64,000 nt of DNA from Lutjanus erythropterus (taxonomy: Eukaryota > Chordata > Actinopteri > Lutjaniformes > Lutjanidae), in NCBI GenBank assembly GCA_020091685.1, contig CM034606.1:18740695-18804694 (forward strand), written 5' to 3'. The translations under genes were made by a program, and so were the position numbers. The first letter of the stretch is position 1. The number at the start of each line of letters is the position of its first letter. This document shows positions 48,696 through 61,370 of this stretch, one piece after another. A model generated the notes under the pieces. It had not been told where the DNA came from and did no database searches. It saw only the letters and a program-made list of their open reading frames with translations.

Positions 48696-49653
48696 CTCTC
48701 AAATAGCTTTTTACTCTGAAAACTGTTTGTTGGTGCTGAGAAATTTAGGGTGTGCTTTGTGCCTGAGGATGCACAGAGAGTGCTTAGGTTGTGTATCTAT
48801 TTACACATTACCTAAGTGTATCTGTCCCCCTTGTAGATACGTAACTGAAAACATCCTCTTTTTTTAATCTATTCTTAGCTCTTTGTTGTCTAGATTTCCT
48901 TTTACATCTTAAGTTGCATCACCGGTATGTCTGTCTTGCACAGACTTCCACTGTGCATCTGTAGACTGAATGAGGCAGCAGTGGGAGTCCAGAGCAGGAT
49001 GGATCCAAACTAAAATACTAACACTGTCATTGTTAATGTTTGCTGGAATATGACAGTTTCTTCACGCCTGGTGAGAATAACTCAGAGTTGAGAAGGATTC
49101 GGGCCTTTCATGGTGAAGAAGATGAAGAATCCTGAAGGGAGCTGTCAATTTACTAAATGAGCCTCTCTTTCATCACTTCCCCACTCACACAGCTCTGCTG
49201 GCATGGACACAGCTCCCTCTTGCTTTCATCTTCTGCTCTGACTGAGCGCTTCCAATCTGCCCTGTATGTATGTATGCAAGTGTGTATGTGAGAGAGAGAC
49301 AGACGCACCAGCAGAGAGACAGACAGGCAGGAAGAAACCATGCGTGATTGTGGGAGTCGGTGAGAAATAAGGCACTGGTTGCTTTAAAGGGGTTTCTAGG
49401 CACAGAGATATCCCAGTGTATCACCTACTGTGATTTGTGCTACTTCTGGTGGGGCTGATAATTCTGCCCAGCAGGCTGTGTTTGCTTACGTGCTCAGTCT
49501 AATGATATGCAGCACAATATGTACTGATGAGCACTCTGTGTAGGTGAATGAATACCTCCTCATGTGGGTGGAATGTGTGCATTTGTGGATGCATGTATGC
49601 CAGCATGTTTTTTTCCACATATACAGTGCATGCATGATAGCTTGTGTATCTAA

Positions 49654-49686
49654 GTGTGTGTATGTGTGTGTGTGTGTGTGTGTGTG
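49654..49686. repeat. (GT)n microsatellite with TAT interruption
   Basis: GT dinucleotides with one A near 49662. Confidence 0.9.
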
Positions 49687-49780
49687 GGGGTGGGTGATTT
49701 TGTGGGACTCTTGCTCTCCCATCAGTGCTTCACTGCAGATCAAAATTGCGGTGAGTATCCGTGTACACAGAACCTGGCTG

Positions 49781-49794
49781 GTAACCATAGCAAC
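49781..49794. promoter_or_regulatory. candidate RFX X-box
   Basis: GTAACCATAGCAAC fits GTNRCC, a two-base spacer and RGYAAC exactly, and is nearly a perfect inverted repeat as RFX sites often are. Motif match only. Confidence 0.35.
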
Positions 49795-49858
49795 TGCCGT
49801 GTAGTGGCGCTCAGTCATCTGACATTAGGGGGGTGTCTGCCTGGGCAGAGCGGAGCAG

Positions 49859-49864
<6 letters not shown>

Positions 49865-49924
<60 letters not shown>
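49865..49924. repeat. (CA)n microsatellite, 60 bp
   Basis: Uninterrupted CA dinucleotides directly before the tandem repeat that follows. Confidence 0.97.
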
Positions 49925-49927
<3 letters not shown>

Positions 49928-49928
<1 letters not shown>

Positions 49929-50395
49929 TGTGTTTCCATCACTTCAGAGGACATTACAGTGACTTACATTAATTTCCCGGAGACTTATCCAAACTAACCC
50001 TGCCCATAACGACTACTAACTTTGTCCCAAGTCTTCACCCCAAAATTTTATGATTTACGTTAGGGGGACTTGCAGTTGGTCCACATATGGAAGTGTTGTC
50101 CCAACAATGGAGAGTGTAAACAGATGTCCCCACAACATGAGTAATACATGTCACACACACTTGTGTTTTCATCACTTCATTACATTTAGTTACACTCATT
50201 TCCTGGAGACTTACTCTCTTCCTGCTCATAATAGCTACCTGCCTAACCCTAACCCAAGTCTTCACACTAAAATTTTATGATTTACATTACGTGGACTTGC
50301 ATTTTATCCTCATAAAGAGTGGAAGTCCCCACAGTGTGAGTGTGTAAACAGGTTTATGTCCCCACAACATGAGCAATACACATCCACACACACAG
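49928..50395 (+). repeat. two tandem units, about 230 bp each
   Basis: Unit 1 starts TTGTGTTTCCATCACTTC at 49928 and unit 2 TTGTGTTTTCATCACTTC at 50161. Both continue with ACATT..AGT.ACTTACATT, TTTCC.GGAGACTTA, AACCC, CAAGTCTTCAC, AAAATTTTATGATTTAC, GGACTTGCA and end GTCCCCACAACATGAG.AATACA. The spacing of matching words is 228-233 bases. The unit is a familiar fish repeat often found beside CA arrays; frames read through it are not genes. Confidence 0.85.
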
Positions 50396-51105
50396 GTAGG
50401 ATTAAAGCTTGATGCAGGCTTCATTCTATCCAGGTGGAAGAGCCAAAGCCAAAGTAGATTGAGACAGATAGCCTCTGGTTGGTCGGCAGCCCTCCATCCC
50501 CGTTCATTTGTTTGTCTTGATGACTTCACTGCTAGTGAAAGATCAAGTATACCCCCGGGCTTATTGAATTACCAGACAAATCTAAATCCACCTGTGGCAG
50601 CAGCTTGGCCCAGGAGTCCCCCATATTGTTTCTCCATGCTGGGCCGAATTACTGGCGTGCAAAGAGCAAGGCCTAATTTGTCATTGGTGCCTGATGTGAC
50701 TTTGCAACAATACTTTGCCCTGATGAGATAGGAATTAAATGAACACATATCAACCCACGCTGCAAAACCATTAAGACTAGACGTGTGCTGCTGCATGAGA
50801 ATCATTCTGGTCATTAGCTGTTTTAAAGAAGTCCCATTGCTGAGCAATAGGCTGCATGAGCAGAAAACTATTACGGCTCATAGTGTTGCTCAGACCGTGT
50901 AATAACAGCAAACAAAGAGCAGCAGGTGCACACAGGCACTATATGTGAGGATTTATGTGTGCATCTTTGTGCCTTATGTGGCCTGAAGAGACAAAGGTGC
51001 TGATAATATGTTGTTTCCTCATGCTGGTTGTATGTCAAAGCCCCCTGTCTTTGTGTGATGATAGCCTCTGTAACCTGCATGTATGAGCCCCTCACACCCG
51101 CCCCT

Positions 51106-51106
51106 C

Positions 51107-51161
<55 letters not shown>
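51106..51161. repeat. (CA)n microsatellite
   Basis: CA dinucleotides with one AA interruption at about 51125. Confidence 0.95.
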
Positions 51162-51164
<3 letters not shown>

Positions 51165-54100
51165 CCATATATCCCATTTCGATTAGGCTCTGTGTCACCT
51201 TATGTGCCTTATAAAATAGCGGGGGAAATGATTGATGCTAGCATGAGCCAGTGTTGCTCCTCTGTGTGGGCCCTTAGCTTTTTGTATCACCCATCACCTT
51301 CACAATATCAGCTCATCAAATATTTATCACCTCATTCACACATGATCTGCCTCCCGTGTGGTTTTCAGTTGACACTAAGCACAGGGTCAGAGAGAAAAAC
51401 ACGAGGGGTAATGAACTTGAACATAATCGAACACAATCTTCTGCTGGTGATACGGTCATCATAAAATATGGAAGAATAAAAATACGCATTTTCTAATATT
51501 GTTAATTTTGACAAGGACTTTTAAATTCAGCTTTAGTGGCTTTGCTGTGAATTGTAGTTAGTTAAAGTCACATTTCAGTCTTTTGCTTTTGTTTTGTTTT
51601 TGGGCCTTTGTCCACATCGCATTTTTTTTTATCTGGCAGGATGGCACTGGCAGAACAACACTAGCTTTGGGATGAAGCATCTGTGCAGTTACAAAAAAAA
51701 CAAAAAAAACAACCCAAAATGTTGCACATGGGTTTGTTTCTATGACAACAATACTTTTTAAAATTATAGCTTTACCTGGCTGTAATATGTTGGTTAATCT
51801 AATTTCATTTTCTATAAATTCTTCACAATAAAAGTACCCTGATATTTTGTTATGTAAAAGTTTTTTATTACAGTCAAGATTTAGTCGTTGGAACTTTTCA
51901 TTTCAGTCTAATTTTAGCTGGTGTTTTAGTGAACTCTTTTAATAAATTATCAGTAAAAATGTGTAAACTGCATCGTTAAGGCAGAAAAGCATTATCTGGA
52001 AAACATCACATTTATTCACTTGACATGGCGCTAAAATCAATACAGAATTATGTTAGATGTTTGAAGACTGAGTTAGTGTTTGCTTATGAGCTAAGTGATC
52101 ATAGATTATCTTTCTGAAGTGGTAGTTGCTTACCTTGAGCTCAACTTTTTTAAATTTACTTAATTTTAATCAATCAACTTACATAACTGATATTTCCAGT
52201 GGCAGACACTGCGAGACGGTGTGTTTTCAGGTGTATTTTCAGACACCTTTTCCAAATTGGGAATGATACACTTGAATATAAGATGAAAGTGTATAAACTT
52301 TCTTTTCTTTCCTTTGTTTTCTTCCCACCTGACAGGCTGAGAGTTACGATGAGGGATGCACTTTATAAGCTATTTAGATTCATCAGCACTTAGAGCTGAT
52401 TACTGTGATATAACTTTAATTCATCATGTCTTTAATGAGTAGAGATTCCACCATAATTTTTTGTTGTCAGTTTTTTTTCATGTGCATCATCGTCACAATT
52501 TAGTGATGAAATAAAAGGATGTCAGTGAACACTTATCTAAATTTTCATTGACACAATTAACACTGTTTACTAACAATAAGTTCTAAGTATTTTAAAATGG
52601 TTGTGAAAGAACAAATTGATTGATAGGTGAAAAAGCCAGTCTGTGGGGATTTATGCAGAGCAGGATGCAACTAAGCGACTAAGTGCCAGCTGCAGCTTAA
52701 GGAGGAAGTGTCTCTCTGAGCTCCGTGAGACAGCTGTCCACACAAAGGCACTGCATGTGGAGCATAGGTGAAAGGCAAAGCACCTCTGGTCCGAGAGTGG
52801 ATGGCTCATCAGTCTCTTGACAACCGTATCACCCCAGTTGCTTTGTAGAAAGACCTCATTAAGCACTCAAGGGCACAATGTCCGAGGAAATGACTAGTTG
52901 GACAGCTGGAAATATGAGTAGGCTGAATTCTTGCGCTGCACCATCTCGCCTAATTGATTCCTGAGTTACTGCTACAGTAACAACGCATGTAATCCCATAA
53001 TGTCCAACAAAAACAGCGAGGATTATAACCTCTGAATGTAGATATTCGCCCTATCTCTCCGTGCAGTAGATTTGCACGGCATGGTGGGTCCAGAAATAGG
53101 TCAGCCCTGCCATCTTTCTTAATGGGATCTTGGGTGGCAACCAGGGACCATCTGTTCACATGGCCCGCTCCCTAAACCCTATGGTCATCCCTCTGCCTAC
53201 CCATCCACCCACACACTGCATGGCACTCTGCATATTGACCCCTGTCATCTGCAAATACAACACATCTGTCTCTCTCCGCAATAGGAGTGACAGCGCATGA
53301 ATTCTAACTGCAATTGTAACAAATCCAGTACGCCTCATTTCTGAAAAAACAGATTTCGCAGCAGAACCTCTGATCGGAAGCACACTTTTACTTCATTTAC
53401 CTGTGATTACCCGCCTCTTATCACATGTACTCCATTCTCTAGCTTGTGTGTGAGAACAGTTGCTTACAGCGTGCGTGTGTCTTGGCAGGAAACGAGGTGA
53501 GATTGTGCAGTGTGTAAGGACACTGTGGGTACGTTCCACTGCGTTTCCATGTGTCCTGAAACATCCTGTTGTGCAGAAAATAAGTGTGAATGTGTTCTCT
53601 CGCACCCCCCGTGATTGCCTTGCTGCCTGCTCGGAGAACAGCTGTCATTCACAGCGCTCTACTTTTTTGTACTTTTCACGTTGTTGCAGTGTGTGTTTTC
53701 CCTGGTACATAAGTATATTTTTGGACTAACAGTCTTGCATAAGCATATTTATGTGTTTTTTACAGCAGCCGTTGGGTACTGCCAGACTCTGTTTGCATCC
53801 CATGAACGTATGTGTGTACGTCTGACGTGTGTTTGCCTGAGTTGATACAGTATGTTTCTCCATGCTGTCTATACATGCTTGCGCATGTGGGGGTGTTCTC
53901 ATGCGCATGCATGAATGTGTCATACATGTGTATGTGTGTCTGTTTGGGCTGGCTAATTATGCTTTTCCATTGAGTGTGTGGAACTAATTTATTTGCTGTC
54001 AGTAAACTCCTCAGTATGGATACAGCTGTCAGCGCTGCATCATCACGCTCCTACATGACAATAGCTTTGTCCCTTTCCATAAAACTAACAAGCAGCATAT

Positions 54101-54509
54101 GTCTCTTCATATGCATTCAGTAGGATGATAGTAGGTGTCTTACCCATCATACTGAATGATTGCAAGAAGGAAGAATTTACTACATGTTTTATTCATCCAT
54201 GGGGAGCAGTATTTTTACTGATAGAATCTGTACCACGACACATCCACCCCCGCACACACAGGCTAAGACAGGACTGAAATCATTACTACAATATTAATAA
54301 GGATATTTTTATATATCAATATTATTACAGCCTGGCTCTTTGGCTGCAACAAAAATGTGAAAAAGACACACAAACTAAATAAAGTAGTTTATTTTACAAC
54401 AAAGTAATCAAAACAAACAAACAAACAAATGGGAGGAATCTGCAAAGTTAGCGTAGGTTACGTGAACGGTTGAGTGAAAATGTGTTGCATGAAAGTGCTG
54501 TAAAAAGAA

Positions 54510-54522
54510 GGGGGGGGGGGGG
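54510..54522 (+). repeat. 13-base G run
   Basis: An uninterrupted homopolymer of G, which is unusual for length in vertebrate DNA and prone to slippage; the true length could differ through sequencing error. Confidence 0.8.
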
Positions 54523-54974
54523 ATAACACAAAGTGTGTAGGGTGAGGAGTTCTGCAGCTCTACTGTATCTTTATGCATGGGGCGCCCCGGGCTCAGGTGT
54601 GTCCCACGCCACTGATTAAGCTCCTGATTGGTCTGCAGCCCGAGACGAAGAACATTCAGAGCAGAGTGAAACAAGCAAGCCATCACGTTATATACCATGT
54701 AGAACCAGACAAATATGTAGGTGAGCTGATGTTATATGTGATATCAGCCTTTTACAGTAATATCAGTCTATGTTGGTATTGCTGTATATGTCATTGTGTA
54801 TATGTTGTAAATGCAAAATCATATAAAAACAATGAAACAGATGTTCAAACAAAGAACTGTGTTCCATTGTTAAGGAATTCATGAGACAAACTTTTTTTTA
54901 TACTAAAAATGTTTGGATAGGAGCTCTTTCTTGACTTAGAAAGAGTTTGTTTGTGGTGGTTGTTGGATAGAGAC

Positions 54975-55312
54975 TATGGGTGTCACAATTTCAATATTAA
55001 ATCGGAAATTGATTGAAATGACCTGTCAGTTTCAACCCTCTTCTACTTAAAGCATCTGGCGCATGTCAAAAGAAAAAACACTTCAAAGACGACACAGCAC
55101 AGGTTACAGACAGTTATATCACACTTGATTCCATATTTACGACTTTTTTTTTAAAGATGAATTTGAAAATGTAAATGACAGTTGTCAGGGTATCATACCA
55201 GTGATAAGCTGATCTTTAAAAATCAAGACTTGATAATCTAATAATGGCACATTCATCATTGTTTAAATCAAATTGTGACCTTAAAATTGAAAGAGAGAAT
55301 CTGACACCCCTA
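54975..55312. mobile_element. hAT-like element (TAGGGGTGTCA ends), 338 bp
   Basis: The left end TATGGGTGTCACAATTTC and the reverse complement of the right end, TAGGGGTGTCAGATTC, are similar terminal repeats of a fish hAT group. The outside 8 bases, ATAGAGAC and ATAAGGGC, match at 5 of 8, so the target duplication is uncertain. Confidence 0.5.
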
Positions 55313-55333
55313 ATAAGGGCACATAAAAATCAC

Positions 55334-55543
55334 AAGAAACTCCAAGACACTCTCTTTTAAAATAATTAAAATGCCATGTCATGTTAGACCTCAAAGCAAA
55401 CAAACTCCATCGTGCTTAGGCCTTAAACCTTCGTCAGTCCCTCTGAAACGTGTTGGAGCTTGTTTGTTTTAAGGTCTAAGATGGCTGTGCCATGACAATA
55501 AAGGCATTTTAATTGATTAAAAGAGAGAGCCTTGGAGTTTTTT
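55334..55543. mobile_element. foldback element, about 210 bp
   Basis: The left half (AAGAAACTCCAAGACACTCTCTTTTAAAATAATTAAAATGCC, then GTTAGACCTCAAAGCAAACAAACTCCA) is mirrored by the right half (reverse complement: AAAAAACTCCAAGGCTCTCTCTTTTAATCAATTAAAATGCC, then CTTAGACCTTAAAACAAACAAGCTCCA). Arms of roughly 100 bp meet near 55440 with almost no spacer, so RNA from it could form a long hairpin. Confidence 0.75.
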
Positions 55544-55639
55544 CTTTATTTATACAGTTTGCATGTAAACCAAAAATGTCGATATGTAGGTTTAGTAATT
55601 TTTAATCAGTTTCCTCATTGTCAATTTGATAAACTAATT

Positions 55640-55698
55640 TGTAGAATGAAAAAAAAAAAACTATAAAAATAGTAATATTGAATGATCATGCAGCCCTA
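55640..55698. mobile_element. right end of a CTGCAACTAA/hAT-type repeat
   Basis: An A run followed by ATAGTAATATTGAATGATCATGCAGCCCTACC is the usual closing terminus (CATGCAGCCCTA) of a fish element. The left part is not recognised; the foldback at 55334-55543 lies nearby and may have interrupted it. Confidence 0.35.
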
Positions 55699-56474
55699 CC
55701 CTGGACACATGGACAAACACACACAGTTCCCTGAGTGTCTATCAAAAGTATCAGTCTCAGAAAGCATCTGTCATATTGATGTGAGAAATAAACAATCAAT
55801 AGCTGCAGCGACCATCTCTCCCGCAGTTGGCACACATGCTTCACAAACCAATTTCTCTGTAAATTAATAGCAGCGGACACGGACAAATGTATCAATTTTT
55901 TACCTCTTTGTTCGGCATTCGGTGACATGACACTTTGCTCCAGCAGTGTGCTCCTCCATAATGAAACTCAATTTCTGAGCCAGTTGGCTCCTTTTCCCTT
56001 AAATCAAACTCGTTGCCCTCTGAAACCTCTGGGCCGTCTCCTTGCCTCCCTCCCATTTTTTCCGAGTTCTTGGGTTTAGCTAGCTGCGCAGCTTATTCAC
56101 TGTGTCATTTGCCATAATTTATCAGTTCAGTCGATGGCAATCCAATTGGCATTGACTTAAATCCTCTGAACGGTGATGAATGGCTGTTTATACCAGAGGA
56201 ACCACAGGGGACAAGCACTGCAGCAGAGAGAGAGGTGGAGGGAGCAGAGGGAGAGAGATGGGTGTGGCTCCACAAAGTCTCTTATACACATGGCTTTACT
56301 TGTAGGAATACAGTAATCCACAACAGATATAGGCACTGTGAGGATAAGACATCAGGGAAAATGTTTTGTACAGAGCAAAAATGATTTCTCTGAAATTTTG
56401 AAGTAATTACAGTGAGTGAGTTATGGGTGTGGCCTTCCATGTAAATATTGGCAAAGATTTAGTCAGTATGGTTT

Positions 56475-56715
56475 TTGGTCATGCCAGCAGCACGGCTCCC
56501 TGGGAAAGCGATGCTGATCTGTCGGTTGGCCAGTCAGTGCACCACTTTGATTTAAACTGAAATATCTCGACATCTATGGGATGGATTGCTGGAGATTTTA
56601 TACAGACATTCATGGTCCCCAGAAGATTAATCCTAAAAACCTGATGATCCCCTGACTTCTCCTGTAGTCATCAACAAAAATAATTTACTAACTACCATTA
56701 AGCAAACGTTGGGCC
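56475..56715 (+). repeat. interspersed fish repeat (GGATGGATTGC..ATTCATGGTCCCCAG)
   Basis: GTCATGCCAGCAGCACGGCTCCC, GCGATGCTGATCTGTCGGTTGG, CACCACTTTGATTTAAACTGAAATATCTCGAC, GGGATGGATTGCTGGAGATTTTATACAGACATTCATGGTCCCCAGAAGATTAATCC and TGATCCCCTGACTTCTCC follow the order of a repeat I recognise from percomorph genomes. Confidence 0.65.
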
Positions 56716-57941
56716 CATAGAATTCCATAAAATGCCTCATAAACTTAAGATTAAGAAAGGTTGTTTTTATTTTTGACTTCTCACTGATTAAGTATGTCTT
56801 CTAAAAATCTGTATGCTAGCGTGGCATCAGAGTGTTCAGCGTCTCAGGGCCTCCACACTAACTTGGACTATTCAATAATCTATCTGCACATCTACAGAAA
56901 TAATTCAGGAGGAAGACATCTCATGTAAACAAATGGCTCGGCATGGTGTACAGATTGTTGAAAAATTAAACAACGCTGCCCCAGCAGTGCTGAAAAGGGG
57001 AGGAAACGAGAGGATACTAAAAGACAATTCCCACCACGGCCACGACCTGCTACAGAAGTATCTGCTGCCATAAAACCAGACTACAGAAAAGCGTCTTTGC
57101 TGAGGCTGAGACTCCTCAATTCAGCCAGACAAACAAGGGATGTGGAGGGCCCCATGTCTGTGTTTACCTTCCGCCTCAAAATGACTAAATCTTTTTTGAC
57201 GGTTATATTTTCTAGGCGTTTTTATAGATAGAGGAATGTAATTATGTTACAGGGTGTGACAAATATGCGCACATGTGTGTTTTCATTTGTAAGCCTTTTT
57301 ATGTGACAGTGAATGTTTGTTTACATGTTTTTTATTGCTTTTAGTCTTTGATTTCATGTCACTAGATTTAGTTGCTGTTCGGAATGTATCTTCATACCAC
57401 GGCCACAGTTCAGCAGTGTGAAGGCAGCCCTCTTGGCTTGGTTTTTCTGGGCTGCTGCCACATAAGAAACATAAGTCGTGCGCTGAGCGGCGGAGGAGTG
57501 TTGCAGGAGCTGGAGGAGGGGATGAGAGGGAAAGGAGGATGTCATAGGAGGAAAGAAAAGCAACAGGGAGCCCTGCCATCACGCTGCATCGTTTCAGCTG
57601 GTAGAAATTCGCACGCTGCTTTCTCACTTGGCAAGCGGGCACAGTGCTGCACATCTGAGCATGCATATATAAATACAGGCACCGCGTACTGGATTATATT
57701 ATCCTGAAAACATTTCATTTCAAATTCTGTCACGTAAGAGTAGAAGAAGAGTGCAGTGTGTGTGAAACAACTAGAGTTACAGCTAGAGTTCCTCAGCAGA
57801 AAGCTAAACCGCAGAAGAACGATTCAGTAAATTGAATTTGAAATATGAACCACGGCTAAAAATAATAGTTTCTATCACTTAAATGGATAAGATTATTCAC
57901 ACCATAGTGTAGCTGGAGTTGTTGAATTTCCTTTTTCATTC

Positions 57942-58547
57942 TAGGGTTGCCCCCTGAAAGTTGAATATTATTTTTGTTTATTTTTTTGTCGGCCAGTGTG
58001 CATTACAGTAACAGGATAAAGCAAATAGAAGTTTACAAAAAATCTCTGGGATAACATCAGTGAGGAATTATGACTAAGGAGAATCATAATAATTATTTCA
58101 TATTAACCGGTTAATAAACAAGTTTTCACCTCTGTTTAGCTGTGTCTTTTTTCACAGATCGATGTATCAGCATGGCAGGCTGTAAACTTTACAAACCACT
58201 GAACTAACTATGATTGATGTGGAGAAAAGTGATAGAAACTGTGCTGTCAGCCGCCTGAGTGCACCGCAGAGCAGTCTGGCCGGAGAGATGTTCCACAGTG
58301 CGTTGGATTTTTTTTTTACCAGAACTATGAGAAGGAGAACTTTTACTTTCTCTGACTGAGTCGAAATCTGATATTTTCACACCACAGATGACGAAGAAAG
58401 GCATTAAAATGTGAGTCTTACTTGCGAAACATATTCATGAAAGCTGATATGGGAATTCGGCGTGGCACTGGACTGAAAAAAGGAAAAGAATCGTCAAATC
58501 TTTGTATTGAACGCCCAAATCGAATTTGACTGATAGGTACAGCCCTA
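57942..58547. mobile_element. hAT-like element (TAGGGCTG ends), 606 bp
   Basis: The left end TAGGGTTGCCCCCTGAAAGTTGAA and the reverse complement of the right end, TAGGGCTGTACCTATCAGTCAAATTC, align as imperfect terminal repeats. The 8 outside bases, TTTCATTC and TATTGTTC, match at 5 of 8. The interior lacks transposase. Confidence 0.5.
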
Positions 58548-61370
58548 TATTGTTCCATTTAATTGATCAGCGTTATGCTGCTTTTGAATTTGCAGCACAC
58601 TAGGGAGAATTTTACAGCTCTGAAATGGTTGGTCTTACTTTGTTCCCATGAGTGATTTTCTTTGCAGCCCCCCTTAAGGCCCATCATAACTCTGAGCCAT
58701 TCTAGCAGGATGACTCATCATTGATTGTTCTCTCCCCTGCCCCATCTATAAACCCATTCATTTGCCACCTGGGCCTGTATCGCTAAAGAGCCAATGACCT
58801 ACACACCCGTCTTCTCTCGCCACAGCCCCTGTGCCCTTTGTCTGCCCCACCCTCCCTCAAACTCCCTCCCGAAAAGGTCAAGAGAGCAGACACAGGAGTG
58901 ATGTTTCACTTAGCTGGCTACTCAGCCTTCTCCTTATTAAATCAAAGTCACCTGTGACTTACAAGGCGGTGTGTCTGAGACACTGTGGCGACAGTACGTG
59001 TTCATTTATTTCCTGTAGTCTGGGAGGAAATGTCTCGGCACACTCACTCTAAAAATATTCGCAAATCAAATCATGGCCCTGTAAGTGAAATGAATGAAAC
59101 AAGTGTTGTGTTTTCTAATTTGTTTCAGATAGCTATTGTTTGTAGGAACCGCTTTGGTGGCGTTGCCCTTGGAGTGTGTTGTAAAGGAAATCCAAAATCA
59201 CTTAGCTAATTACAAGACGTTCACCGTAGCTTTTAAACAAGTAGTCCATGCTATTAGATAATTAAAATATTGCCTTCTTTGAGTCTCAGCGAGTGACTGC
59301 CATAATGATATTCTGTTTACTTTTACAATATGATTATTTATGCTCTGCTGAAACCTCAGGCTGAGGAGTGACGGGGTAGTCAGAAATGAGATTACATTTA
59401 GAGTCACAAGTGCATTAGACTGTGGGCTAGAGACAGACAGACAGATTGACACACCGATACAGGCATACAGTCACACAGCAAACAGTTGACAGGCAAATAG
59501 GCAAACGGATGGGCAGAAAATCACGTGCAGACAGAGAGAGAGACCTAAGCAGGCACTCCCTCACGATGCAGACGTTCCTATGTTTGTCATTCGGAGGCCC
59601 CCTGTCACCTCCAAAGACAGCGCTCTCCCTGTCTCATCTTTGTCATGGCTGCCTGGTACGGTCTCGAGCTGCTGAGTGACTCAGTGCCTCTGGGATGACG
59701 CACACCTAATGGATCAGAACTTGCAGCATCACATTGATCCAACCACATCTAACACCGCTGTCACTGCCAGGCACATTTCTTCAAAGCTTTCCAAAAACAG
59801 GATTAGGGACAAGATTAGCAAAGAATGAAAATTCCTTTGGATGCAATACTGCTGATTAAACAAGTGTTTTCTTTTATTTAACTCACTGATGCAGAAGTGT
59901 ATTATTGTAGAGGAAAAATAAGGATAACTCGGTTTTATACATTATTTTGAGTGGTGCTTATTTTACAATATCTGCTAACAAAATGCCTAGTGTTTGTGTC
60001 TGTGCCAAGTGTAATCCAACTGTGGTGTCACCCACTGGTTTGTGGACTACAAGCCACCTTGGTTTTTTGCAACCAGAGTACCAGTGGGAGCATAGAGCTG
60101 GTGGGTAACTTATTGCGAATTGGGCAGTGCTTGGTTTTGGCTCATCCGTACAGCAGGAACTAATAGCAGCCTGCCTGGTCATGATCTTTAAACAGTGCAC
60201 TAAAATATGTTTCCGAGAATTTCTAAGATAATTATGCAATGTGTTAACAGAATATTGATCCATATTTGATTAATTCGATTGATTAATTAATTGATTCGAT
60301 CTTTCTCGTATTACAGTTAAACAGTACACTAAAGCGTGTTTCTAAAAAAGTTTTAGAAGAGACATAGGCATTGCAAAAATGCAGCCTTGATTCATATTTG
60401 ATCTAGTTTGACAGTTTGATTTGATTTTCACTGAGAATGACTTGTCACACAGTAGCCCCGCTAAAGCACATCCTGCTTTATTGTCTATTTTACTAAGTAG
60501 GACCATCATTTACAAGTTGAACATCATACTGTACAGAAGAAGACTTGAAACTAGTGATTGACTCATTACAGAAACTGTTTACTGAGGTCATAATTCAAAT
60601 GAGAACCTAAGAGTACAGTCAGACTTCTTTTTGCAACCGGTGGAGTCGCATCGAAGCATTTGAATATTGGTATTATGACCTTCTCTTCTTTTTTTAGTTT
60701 CCTTGAGTTCAAACAAAAGATAAATCAGTATCTTAATGGTGGTAAAATGGCCTGGAGGCTCCTGGAGGAGGAGACTGTATACCTCCCGGCTCCATACTGT
60801 AGGTAGGTGTTGCTCTCTTACTCACTTTCTGCTCTGAACTCCCCGGAGTGGGCTAAGCATTAAGAGAATTTCCCAGAGGGGACTGATGAAGTATCGGATT
60901 ATTAACATTCAACATTTTCTTGGTGCAGCCTTTATATGCTGCATGTCAATTGCTCTGCAAAGCAGGAACTGCCTCCTCTTCTCAGTCTGTCTCACCATCT
61001 ATACATCAGCAGGTCTGAGTCACACACACACAGAGATAGTGTGGGAGTGAAAGGATCATTGGAGATGGGGCTTACTGCATCCCTACCTCTGCTTTATAGG
61101 GTGGACAGGTTATTATTGCGGCAACATCAGTGGTGCAAGATGGATGATATGGTTCTACTCCTCCTAAAACTGACCTAAGAGACAACAAAAAGCAACTGTC
61201 ACATAATGTTTTATATTGATGGGAAACACCTCCCTACTGTGCTGTGCAGAGCCTCCGAAGGTGAATGATTGAGTGCCAGCTCTCAGTGTGTAGGCACTGC
61301 TCTATTATATGCTTCATATTTCAATCTTTTCTGACCTCCTATGACTCCTATGACAGCATCAGACCCGGTC

